Source of the DNA: Magnolia sinica
Taxonomy: Eukaryota; Streptophyta; Magnoliopsida; Magnoliales; Magnoliaceae
Reading direction: 5' to 3'
Length of the DNA stretch: 64,000 nucleotides
Assembly (NCBI RefSeq): GCF_029962835.1
Contig: NC_080577.1
Location: forward strand, 27,200,501-27,264,500
Shown: positions 1-10,110 of the stretch, one piece after another
How positions within the stretch are numbered: the stretch's first letter is position 1
How the letters are laid out: every line of letters starts with the position of its first letter
Notes under the pieces: generated by a model
Told to the model about the DNA's origin: nothing
The model's database searches: none
What the model saw: the letters and a program-made list of their open reading frames with translations, nothing else
Position numbers and translations under genes: made by a program

Positions 1-1065
1 ATGATCTATTTCAAAAACACGTGTGAAGCAGTACACTTGCCAACCTGGCTGATGTGTGAGAAATCTGGACGAGTCATAAGGTGGCCCCACCATGAAAAGA
101 CCACTTGCAAAATCCAGTCTGGTTCCCTCTCCTGATCAGCGGACCGGCCTGATTTTGTCAATACTGTCATCATCACTGTGGGGCCCACCTTATGCCCTGC
201 TGACATGTTCCACGTGCTTGCCAGGTTGGCACCTATGTTGCGTGTGGAGAGAGTCTCTGTGGGGTCTGCAAATCTGTGATTTAAAATGCACACAGGTATG
301 CTTATAGCCTAGAGGCTCGTGTGGGGCCCTGTACATCCACAAACAAGCACGAGTGTGATCATGGCACACGTGTGTGAGATTTATAAGCTTTCCATCAACT
401 GGGCCTCTGTATAGATCCCATGGCGTAGATTTCAGGTCATTTTACTCTTCACGTGGGCCATCATATGCCAGATCTTGATGGTCCAATAAATGATTATGAA
501 TGTTTTAATGGGAAGGTAATCCCTCTCAACTGTTTTATGTGGTGTGGCCCACCCAAGTCATGGATTGACTTGATTTTTAAGCCCATTACCCATCATGGAA
601 TGTAGCATCTGACTGATGGGATAGATGTTCGACGCACATCACGGTGGGGCCCAGACAGCTTGACCTCATGGGTAGTTCCCATGAGATCGACCTTCATGGT
701 ACCATTTCCCATGTATATATAGTCATATGTTTGGCACGTGTTGGGTCACCTAAGGAGAAAAAAGGCCTAAGTTTTTAGCCAAAAGATTCAATTAGTGTGG
801 CCCACCTTAGGAGAAGCCAGGACTCTCCACACGTGTCCATGCAACCTTGTAGATGGACCGTTCAAATGATCAACACCACGAATGTACGGTTCTCGGATGG
901 GAAGGATCCAAAACTATGGAATTTCCTTGTTTGGTACTTAATCTTTACATTGGATTTATAATTAGTTTATCCAAGCCATTGATCTGATGTCCCCCCGTGG
1001 ATGAAACATTCCCGGAGAATCTCTCAAATTGCGAGATCCCAACCATTCCCGGAGAACCAGCTATG
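1..1065. other. Intergenic DNA, no gene seen
   Basis: No convincing coding region. Open frames are short and lack recognisable motifs. The stretch has several isolated copies of the GTGGGGCCCACC-like words that recur at the ends of foldback repeats elsewhere in the window, so it probably contains decayed fragments of the same family. I could not define an element boundary. Confidence 0.6.
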
Positions 1066-1516
1066 TGGGTGGGACCCTGACCTTAGGAAACACCTCCATT
1101 TATGCATTGTATATCCACACCGTTTATATGTTTTGCCAGATTATTTTAGGGTGTGGTCCCAAAAACGAAGAAGATATAAATTCCAGGTGGACCTCACCAT
1201 AGGAAACAGCTGGCGTTGAACAGTACGTCTATCATTAAAACCTTCCTAGGGTCCACTGCACTGTTTGTTGACTATCCAACCTGTTGATAAGGTCAAACGG
1301 ACCTGTACGAGAGGGGAAAACAAACATCACCTTGATCCAAAATTTGTGTGGCCCACAAAAGGTTTTTAATAGTTAATAACCACTATTTCCTGTGGCGTGG
1401 TCCAACAGAATTTTATATTTGCTCCATTTTTGGGAATACACCCTAAAATAATCTGTAAAAATAGATGGACAGCGTGGATTTGCAATTCATACTTCGAGGT
1501 GGGCCCTACAATCAGA
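1066..1516. repeat. Foldback (long inverted repeat) element, copy 1
   Basis: The left arm reads, in order, a GGGACC-type end, ATCCACACCGTTTATATG, TTATTTTAGGG, GGTGGACCTCACCATAGGAAACA. The right arm near 1381-1500 is its approximate reverse complement (TTTCCTGTGGCGTGGTCCA, CCCTAAAATAATCTG, ATGGACAGCGTGGAT, GGTGGGCCC). The centre contains the family's usual unpaired block (CCTAGGGTCCACTGCACTG, CCAACCTGTTGATAAGGTC). At least eight more copies occur in this window. No coding capacity. The target duplication was not resolved, so the ends are approximate. Confidence 0.65.
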
Positions 1517-2189
1517 TTTGCACCCACATTGCTGGTTCCCATGTCACAATCCAAATGAAGAAAGTTTCAGGGCATGGTTCATCAATTATAGAGGCCTCAC
1601 CCTTAGATATTAGGTACAAATAGGGAACAAGGCCTTAGAAAACCCAGGTCGAATCCTATGGGCAGGAAAAGCTTTAGATATGAATCCAACATCTGTTGTT
1701 TGTTTATTTTCCGCAATGGATTATTTCCATAGAAATATTGTTAGAAGGTTATTAGTCAAACTACTAGTGATGGAAGATTAAACACAGAAAAATGCGTCAC
1801 TTTTAAAAATTTTAGGAACCAGAATACTCAAATGTGTAACTACACTGCAGCAATCTTTTTCATTGCACGGGAAACATATATAGAGTTGGAAGAAGCCCAC
1901 CAGAAATGTAAATTCTTAACCATGAAAGAAAGTAAGACTATGTGTGCTATAGGATTTCTAAATTTGATAGACTAGAGTTTACAAGATAGCAGTGATTTGT
2001 TTAGGTTTAGAACCACCTATTAGACTAGCATACTTACAACTCTTAATCTCATAAGATGTATGACTCAAGTCACACATTGTGATTGATCAAGAATTCATTA
2101 TCTATGCTATTGTCACACAGGATCCATTCCATTTATCAGTGATCTATCCTTACTACAACACATGGGCTATATGCAATCAATCATGTTGT
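1517..2189. other. Intergenic DNA, nothing recognised
   Basis: AT-rich sequence with no open frame of note and no recognisable repeat. It ends at the left boundary of the Copia element. Confidence 0.5.
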
Positions 2190-2678
2190 TGTTGGAAACT
2201 GCCAAAACACTTATGAAAAAACCCTTGAAGGAATAAACTACGGCACAAAGTGACGAGTAATGTACTATGAAAGCAAAAATTACAAGAGACGGAGTCTTAC
2301 CAATTCGAACAAGCCTCGAATCTACTTCGCAAGCCCTAGTTATGCCCTTAAACCGTTAGGAATGATTTAGAAAGTCCTAAAACACCTCTCTCATCTCCTA
2401 ATCCTGATTACACCCGATATATATACTATCACAGCTGAAATAGGAAATAAATTTCGCACTTACACAATTTTACGCATATCTCTGATGGGACCTTTGATGA
2501 CATCGATAACCCACCGAGGATCTATCAATGGCATCGAACTTACTTCGATGACATCGAGTAGCAACACTAAAACGTTCTAGCAACCAACATGAATTTTTTG
2601 AATTTTTTCGATGGCATTGAATGGTTTGTGTCGATGAAATTAACAGACCTTGTTATTGATAAATTTAAGACATCAACA
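2190..2678 (-). repeat. 3' LTR of the Copia element
   Basis: On the + strand it starts TGTTGGAAACTG and ends CATCAACA, so it reads TG...CA. It aligns with 5991-6606 through shared blocks such as ACTATGAAAGCAAAAATTACA and CCCGATATATA. It lacks about 80 bp present near the start of the other LTR and lacks that LTR's (AAT)n expansion. It contains several imperfect TCGATGRCATCGA palindromes near 2495-2640. Confidence 0.85.
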
Positions 2679-2879
2679 ATAATCTCTACCATGTCTTCAA
2701 TCTTCATTCATCATAACTCTTTATTAATCACCATCTCTAATTTCACCTTCCATCGTAGCTCCATTATCGCTTCTCTTGCACACTCCGTCTCCCATTTATG
2801 CCTTCACCAAGCCCAAAGAAGTTATATATAACTTAAACTTTTCTGTGAGAACCACCTTAGTAAGCATTTCAGTCGAATT

Positions 2880-4590
2880 CACGCTTATGTGAATCTTCTC
2901 CAGAGTGATGCCTTCTTCTTCAAGCACTTGTCAGATAAAATGATGACGCACGTCATTATAGTTAGTACGTAAGTGATAAACAAAATTCTTAGCCAAATTA
3001 ATTATATTTTACTGTCACAATTGATTGTCACAGCCTCCTATTGAAGCCCCATCTAATTTATCATTCCCCTTAACCAAATACCTTTCTTAAATGCTTCTAT
3101 CACTGTCATATACTCAGCTTCAGTTTTGGAAAGAGTCACCATAAACTGAAGCTTCAACATTCAACTAATCACTCCATCCGCTAGCACAAATGAATAACCG
3201 GAAGTTGAACTTTTATTATCCACGCTTGCTTCGTAATCAGAATTCACATAGCCTACAAACTTATCTCCTGATTTTTCAAATGATAAGATGTAGTCCCTCA
3301 TATTTCGAATATATCGAAGTAGCTATTTCACTGCCTCTCAGTGTTGATTGTCGGGGTTAGACATGTATCTGCTAACAACACCCACCAAATGTAAAATATC
3401 TTGTCTTGTATAGACCATGGCATACATCAAGCTATCAACTACGTTCGAATAAGGTACACAAGACATAAACTATTTTTCTTCATATGTTTTAGAACATTGT
3501 TCAAAAAAAGCTTAAAATGAGCCTCATGGGGAACGTTAACCGGCTTTGCCTTGTCCATTTCATACTTCTTCAATACCTTCTGAAGATATTCGGTCTAAGA
3601 TTATCATATCCTGCTCATTTTCTTATATTTGTATATGTCAATGCCGAAAACCCTCTTTACAGCCCTCAAATTTTTCATCTCGAATGTCCCTAATAACTGA
3701 GTTTTCTATATGTCGATCTCAGACATACTATGACCGGTGATAAACATGTCATTAACATACAATACCAACATAATGAACTTCTCATCACTCAGTGTCTTGT
3801 AATAGATAGAATGATCATACTCACTCCTGGTAAACTTCTAACTTACCATGAAAGAAATTAAATTTTTTATATCACTGCTTAGGCAACTGTTTCAAGTCGT
3901 ACAACAACCTCTTTAACCTGCAAATCTTGTTATCTACCCCTTGTATTTCGAAACATTCTAGTTGCTTCATGTAAATCTACTCTTCTAATTCTCCATACAG
4001 GAAAACAATCTTCACATTCGTCTGTTCTAACTCGAGATTGTATTAGGCAACCAGCACTAATACGAACTTGATAGATACTTGCTTTACTACTAGTGCGAAT
4101 ATCTCAGTGAAGTCCACACATTTTCTCTAAACATAAGCCTTCGCTACAAACATTGCCTTGTACGTATCATATTTCTTCTTGAAAATCCACTTGCACTCAA
4201 TCGTTTTTCAGACGATGGGAAGCTCCACTAGCTCCCACTTCTCGTTCTTATACAAGGAGTTCATCTCATCATTTATTGTTGCTTCCACTTTTCGGCATCT
4301 ACATCTTCAACAACCTCTTGAAAAGTAGACGGATCCCCCTCATCCGTAATGATGGCAAATACAACATTTGAGTATCCTTGTATCTCACCAGTAACATCTG
4401 ATCCCTTGGTGAATTCATTCTCACAGGTAGCTACTTCACATACTCATGTACCTATATTTGTGTCTCAGTATCAGCCTGTATCTCATTTTTGTCTAACTAA
4501 ACGTCCACAACTAATTTTTCTCATTTCTTGTGTTCATCCTTAGGGAACAAGGATCATTCATAGAATTTGACATCACAACTAAGGATGATT
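2880..4590 (-). pseudogene. Copia reverse transcriptase and RNase H, broken
   Basis: No long frame survives, but translating the minus strand in pieces gives Copia-type RT order. Between about 4180 and 3880 come a KAMFVAK-like block, CVDFTEIFALVVK, FLYGELEE, IYMKQLECFE and CRLKRLLYDLKQLPKQ. The polymerase box near 3770-3740 reads LYVNDMFITG where an active enzyme has YVDDM, so one catalytic Asp has become Asn. A degraded TEAEY-like RNase H block lies near 3130-3030. Several in-frame stops mean this is not a working gene. Confidence 0.8.
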
Positions 4591-4592
4591 TT

Positions 4593-4937
4593 TTATATGA
4601 CCCGATTATATAGACTGTTCACATTCACACCACTATAGCCGACAAATATGTACTTTTTAATCATTTGGTTCAGCTTATCTCTCTCAATTGACGGAGCATC
4701 ACAACTAAATGCACGCAATCTCGAGTAGTCTACTTGCTGACCACTCCACACTTCCTCTAGAATTTTACAAACAATAATCATAAAAGGGGATCGATTTACC
4801 AAGCAACAAGTTATGTTAATGATTTCGATCCTCAATTTCTTGCCCAACACAGTATTACTGATCATACATCGGGCTCTCTCCAAGAGAGTCTGATTCCTCC
4901 GCTCAGCCACACCATTCTGCTCTGGTTTGTGGCGCAA
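4593..4937 (-). pseudogene. Copia integrase, C-terminal part of the core
   Basis: A 114-residue open stretch starts with RHKPEQNGVAERRNQTLLER, the conserved Copia integrase block in which the Glu of VAER is the third catalytic acidic residue of the D,D-35-E triad. It continues with RARCMISNTVLGKK and a VNRSPF block, then YIFVGYSGV, all in the usual order. The N-terminal zinc-binding half and the first catalytic Asp were not found between this block and gag, consistent with an internal deletion. Confidence 0.85.
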
Positions 4938-5301
4938 TGTGTTGTGCCTTACGATCCATTTATCTTTACATTACTGATTAAATTTCTCATAAGTAAATTC
5001 TCCACCGTTATTTGTCATCAACACTTTCACCATCGCCTTCCACTATTTGAAGTCGGTGAAAACCGAAGCCCCCATATCCAAAATCCATTCTTTATCGAAG
5101 TACTCAAATTTTGATATAGTTAACATGTCACTACCATTCGTTTCCTCACTGGATTTCGCGGTGTTGGCTTCTCTGAAAGAACTATGTGAATTATCATTTT
5201 CTCAACTTAGGATTCTAACAATCCTTCTTCATACGCCCGGTTATGCCATAATTTCAGCACTTCAACTTGCTTTTGCCCTTGCCCTTGAATTTATGCCTCG
5301 A

Positions 5302-5941
5302 TCACGAAGATTCACTGTCTCGCTCAGAATTTCTCTCCCTTGTAACCAGTGCATATGTATAAGTACTCACATCACCATTTTTCTTTCTCATCGCCTTCGA
5401 CTGAATGATTGAAATAACGATCTCAACAGTAATAGTCATTCTACCGGTGCACAACGAGTCCTTAAACGATTCATATGATGCTGTGAGAGAATTCAACAAT
5501 ATATATGCTTGATCTTCATCTTTCATCATCTCTTCCACATCCAACAATTTACAAATCAACCTATTGAAGTTACTAATGTGGGCATCATCGTCAACCCCCT
5601 CTGTCATCTTCATATTGAACAACTGTAGGTTCAAGCACAAACGATTCTCAAGAGATTTTTTCGCATAAATATTCTCTAATTTCGCTCGTATACTTACTGT
5701 AATTTTCTCTCTTATGACATTAAAGAGGATCTCATCCGTTAGGCACAATTAGATAGAGGTTCTAGTTTTCTTATACATCTTGTTCTATTCTTCTTTTGTT
5801 ATAGATTCTGGTCACATTTCAAGGAGAACTTCATCTAATTCGTGTTGAACTAGGATATTGTTCATCTTAACTTTTTATAGTTTAAAATTATTTTTACTAG
5901 AGTATTTTTCTACATCAAAGTTTGTGTTAGATGTCATTGAT
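5302..5941 (-). pseudogene. Copia gag polyprotein, broken
   Basis: The start is near 5941 (SMTSNTNFDVEKYSSKNNFK), typical of the N terminus of Copia gag where FxGxNFxxWK is expected; the conserved Trp position is a stop. After two more disruptions a clean 149-codon stretch (5302-5748) follows, with ICLTDEILFNV-like, KLENIYAKKSLENRLCL and LLDVEEMMKDEDQAYILLNS blocks of the UBN2-type gag family. The zinc knuckle is not seen. It would encode the capsid-like shell protein if intact. Confidence 0.82.
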
Positions 5942-5978
5942 ACATTGCTTTCAGATTCAATCTGTTTCTCAACCTGTC

Positions 5979-5990
5979 TCTGATACCACT
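5979..5990 (-). other. Primer binding site for initiator tRNA-Met (Copia 1)
   Basis: On the minus strand this reads AGTGGTATCAGA, the standard plant Copia PBS complementary to the 3' end of initiator tRNA-Met, immediately after the LTR end. It fixes the element's orientation and the 5' LTR boundary. Confidence 0.88.
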
Positions 5991-6606
5991 TGTTAGAAAC
6001 CGCGAAAGCATCCAGAGACGAATCAAGCAAAGTACACGCAATTGTACAACCAAGTCCAAACAAGAACAATCAAAATTTTACATGAAAAAACACTTACAGG
6101 AAAAAACCATAGCACAAAGCAATAAGTAATGCACTATGAAAGCAAAAATTACAGGAGATAGAATCTTATCGATTCAAACAAGCCTCAAATCTACTTCACA
6201 ACCCTAGCTATGCCCTTGAACCTTATAAATGATTTAGAAAGCCCTAAAACACATTTCTTATCCCCTAATTCCGATTACACCCGATATATATATTATCACA
6301 ACCGGAATAGGAAATAAATTCCGCACTTACGCAATTCTGTATACATCTTCAATGGGACCTTCAATAGCATCGACAACCCATCAATGATCTTTCAATGGCA
6401 TCAAACTTACTTCGATGACATCAAGTAGCAACATTAAAATGTTCCAACAACCAACATGAATTTAAAAATAAAAAATAATAATAATAATAATAAATCAATG
6501 GCATTGAGCACCTGTCGATGGCATCGACATCTGCTCGATGACATCAAGTGATCTGTCGATGGCATTGACAGACCTTATTATTAACAGATTTAAAACATCA
6601 AAAACA
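5991..6606 (-). repeat. 5' LTR of the Copia element
   Basis: It starts TGTTAGAAACCG next to the PBS and ends CATCAAAAACA on the + strand. It is longer than its partner because it retains about 80 bp after the start and has an (AAT)n run at about 6470-6495. The distal 100 bp (6500-6580), which is the start of U3 in the element's sense, carries a tight cluster of TCGATGGCATCGA-type palindromes. Confidence 0.85.
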
Positions 6607-8365
6607 GTTTTTATGCATGAATTCTCACCATAATCATCTCAAAATCAAAATGGGCCAGGTTACATATTATATATACATGCATTTTAATATATATCATTCT
6701 TTATGCACCTACCTATACAATGGTCTACACCATACCAGAAGTGAACTAAGCATTTAATTAACCAACGTTAACCACACCACATCATGAAGGTAAATGTAAT
6801 TATGTATACACATAGATCATTACGACATGATCACAACTATACATATAAAATCAAACATTATAAAATTTCAGTACATATATATATATACTAATAATGGTCT
6901 GACAGGCTGCATAAAGTCCAACAAACAGTGTCTTCGGCCACCATAGAAACGGATATTCAACACCTTTTAGGAGAAATAATGTTATTCACAAAATTTGAGA
7001 AAGCTACAATAATTGCTACTGATTTCGATCCACAGCTACTTTTTGGCAGAAAATGTAAATTTCCATGGAAACCAATATCATTTCCATGGTTTTCAACGTT
7101 CTTAAACAGCTATTATGATTGGTAATATAAGTAAGAAGAAGCTAAAAAGGTTGGTTTGACATCGAAAACAACAGACGATCTGAATTATTGGACGAATGAC
7201 ATTGATATGAAAATGATTTTTTTTGGGTTTATTCAATGAATGCTAGAAAGTAAGCTATGTCTTAGGTTGGCATCTATGCTTATATAGCCGCTTTGGGTAA
7301 TTATAAAATAAAAAATAATAATGCATGCGCAAGCCCTATTTTTACAATCTTCTCTCTATTCAAGAGTACTAGGTATTTGATGCTCTGATTAAGTGTGATG
7401 GTTGATACCAGGCACTCAGAAATTGTACACGTGGCATCTATTGATTGAAGGACCCATCACAGGTAATCACTTGAAACTTTAATTAATTCATCTTTGATAA
7501 CCTCTAATCAGTTGGGTTTTTTTTATGTTGAATTTAGGCCCTTGAATGGTTTTCATATAGACCGTCCATTTAATGTCCAGAAATTAGCCATTGAGCTGCG
7601 AACGGGGTCGTTCTCATGTCTTCCATGTGTGAAGTTTCTTAGTGTCTGCGTATCAACCGTCATACTCTGCCGGAGTATCAAAGTCTTCCTGGGTCCCCAC
7701 GTCCCAACTCCCATTTGGACCTTATTAATAGGTCCTGTTCAACCAAATCTAAAGTTGGCTGTTGAGTTGGATCTCGTCACGTAGATTCCCATGGTTCAAA
7801 GATCCTAACCGTTGAAAAGATGGGCCTTATCATGGACGGAAAACGCCGTTAAGATCTCCCCTTGAAATATTGCGACACTAATATTTCTCCTTTTCTATGT
7901 TGGATGGTGACAGCTGCTTTAGTTTTTCTATCAACCATGTGCATTTAAGCAACACTATCAAGAGTTCAAATCTGGACACCTTAGGCATATCACATCCATG
8001 GTTAGGCCCATGATATCAACAGTTCAATCGTCAGACACTGGCCCACATGTGAGAAATCTAGGTTGTTAGTGGACTATTACACATTTGCTGACGAGCACAC
8101 CTTATAATTTTAACACCATTTGGGTATTGCTCTCATCAGGCTGACTCCCTTCTGCCCCCTAGCATGGTGGGATTTGATTGGATAACCGGCGCTGTAAAAA
8201 ATGAGAGCAATCAAACTGAACAACTTTCAAATATGCTTTTCATGGGTTCAATTTCTAAGTGGCTTGCCACCTAGGTCCTTGTAATTCAAGACCACATAAC
8301 TTTATGTACAAATAGAAAATAGATTACCGATGACTGAAAGTACCTTATAGCATGCTAAGTAAACC
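6607..8365. other. Intergenic DNA, no gene seen
   Basis: AT-rich, with short open frames of low complexity only. The part from about 7370 has scattered GGGCCCA words and fragments resembling foldback arms, but no complete element was delimited. Confidence 0.5.
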
Positions 8366-8880
8366 CTTAGGGGCCGACTGTGGATGTATGTCTTATCCAC
8401 ACCCACTCCATCCATATGTTTTCCCAAATCATTTTAGGGCTTGAAGTATTTCCAAAGCTCAAGCGAACAACACCACAAGAAATAGTGGGAATAATGACGT
8501 ATGTCGTTGAATCCTTCCTAGGGTTCACATTGATGTTTATTTGTCATCTAACATGTTCATAAGGTCACACAAACATATTTGAAGGGAAAACACAAATATC
8601 ATCTTGATCAAAAACTTTTATAGGTCTTAAGAAGTTTTCCACTTCATATATTTAGGGTTTATTGTTTCCATGTTGTGGTCCACTTGAGCTTTTGATATGC
8701 TTTGATTTTTATTTAATGCTCTAAAATGAGCTAGTAAAACAGATGAACTACATAGATAAGACACATATATCATGGTAGGTCCAACAAAGTTTACTCCTAA
8801 AATGAGCTAGTAAAATGGGTGGACATCATGGATAAGACACACCATGGGGGGGTCCAACAAAGTTTACTCCATACACTATA
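8366..8880. repeat. Foldback element, copy 2, with an internal tandem duplication of its right end
   Basis: The left arm (TGGATGTATGTCTTATCCAC, CCATATGTTTTCCCAAATCATTTTAGGGC) matches in reverse the right arm (CTCTAAAATGAGCTAGTAAAACAGATG, GATAAGACACATATATCATGG). The right end is present twice in tandem: about 8720-8795 and 8800-8870 both read CTAAAATGAGCTAGTAAAA...GATAAGACACA...GTCCAACAAAGTTTACTCC. The outer edge ATGCAATCCACTTCC at 8890-8904 matches the edge of the copy at 16371-16893. Confidence 0.65.
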
Positions 8881-9682
8881 GAACTCAATATGCAATCCAC
8901 TTCCCTTGGTGACCCCTATGCAGGTAGGGATGTCAACGGGTCTGGCCTGGGGTAGGTCTCAGCCCGGAATATGAACTGTTCCAGGCTGGGCTATTGAGCT
9001 AGCTCTATTTAAAATTTTGATTGAGCCATATGCCACAGTTTATGATACAGTTCACATAAAGCACTTTTAAAATTTGTTTGGTCAAGTGCGTGTTAGACCT
9101 GGCATCATTTTTTACAACGGCATGTAGCCCAATAAGATCTTGTGACGTTTGATTATCAAGGATTTTTCTCGTGATCCAGTTGAAAGCCGGGTCACAAGGG
9201 ATTTGGATGTGGCAGGATTTAGTTAGGCCACATGCTATTATTAAAGATGGGTTGGTAAAGTAACTACTGACTGAACAACTTTCAAACATGCTTTAGATGT
9301 CCTCATCTTTAATTGGTGGAGCAACTACTCAATTAAACAACTTCCAAATATGCTTTGTGCTTGCCCCATTTTTAACAAAATCACATGGTCCGATGAAATC
9401 CCAACACATAGGGTCACTAAGCAACCAATGTCACCAGCTTCGGTCTTGTGGGAGGCCTACAATGCATCCAGTTGGGTCACCCTTTATGGTTTAATTACAA
9501 AAAAGCTCCTAAACAATTTTGAGATTATATTTCAGCACCTCCATTTTATCGGCCTACTTTATTTTACAGCCTTTTCTTTTATCGAGCTAAACGACGTCTG
9601 ACCTTTTTCAAAATTGACAAAAATGCCCATCCCTCCATGAAATGACGGAAATACCTTCATATTTAGCCATGCATCCAGTGGG
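8881..9682. other. Intergenic DNA with a fragment of a GGGTGGCAA-type element
   Basis: Around 8930-9000 is a short GTAGGGATGTCAACGGGTCTGGCC / CAGGCTGGGC fragment. It resembles the composition of the inverted-repeat element at 19,870-20,372, as if truncated. A 94-codon minus-strand open frame (9005-9289) has no recognisable motif. No gene is called. Confidence 0.45.
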
Positions 9683-10110
9683 CCAACCATCAAAATTGGT
9701 ATATCTAGCTATCATCTGAAAGCTCTAGTTCACTTAATAAGGTGGGCCAGATATTATTAGTAGAAGTGGATGGCTACCACTAATTATGGGCATTTTTCTC
9801 GGCGGACCAACCATCAAAATTGGTATGTATCTATCTATCATCTCAAAGCTCTAGCCCACTTAGTAAGGTGGGCCAGATGTTATTAATAGAAATGGATGGT
9901 GACCATTAATTATAGGCATTTAGTAAGGTGGGCCAGATGTTATTAGTAGAAACGGATGGCTACCACTAATTATGGGTATTTTTGTGGGCGAGCCAACCAT
10001 CAAAATTGATATATCTATCTATCATCTCAAAGCTCTAGTTCGCTTAGTAAGGTGGGCCAGATGTTATTAGTAGAAATGGATGGCTACCACTAATTATGGG
10101 CATTTTTGTC
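9683..10110. repeat. Tandem repeat, about 124-bp unit, 3.5 copies
   Basis: Copies begin with CCAACCATCAAAATTGGT at 9683 and 9807 and CCAACCATCAAAATTGAT at 9993. Each continues through TATCATCT-AAAGCTCTAG, AGTAAGGTGGGCCAGATGTT and GGATGGCTACCACTAATTAT, then GGGCATTTTT. A partial unit (from TTAGTAAGGTGGGCCAG at about 9919) lies between the second and last full copies. Spacing of the first two starts is 124 bp. No coding content. Confidence 0.8.

Larger units (their letters stand above)
2190..6606 (-). mobile_element. Decayed Ty1/Copia LTR retrotransposon
   Basis: Two related direct repeats bound an internal region of about 3.3 kb. On the minus strand the order is 5' LTR (5991-6606), a primer binding site matching the 3' end of initiator tRNA-Met (complement of TCTGATACCACT, 5979-5990), gag, integrase, reverse transcriptase, RNase H, 3' LTR (2190-2678). 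The integrase-before-RT order is diagnostic of Copia. Flanks are GTTGT (2185-2189) and GTTTT (6607-6611), a 5-bp target duplication with one mismatch. Gag and integrase sit unusually close, so protease and the integrase N terminus appear deleted. Stops and frameshifts throughout make it non-autonomous and old. Confidence 0.88.

Noticed and set aside
9005..9289. 94-codon minus-strand frame that at first looked like a retrotransposon remnant
   Set aside because: No integrase, RT or gag motif could be placed, and it overlaps a fragment of another repeat.
9683..10110. CRISPR-like spacing in the tandem array
   Set aside because: Units are contiguous without unique spacers, and the DNA is plant nuclear.
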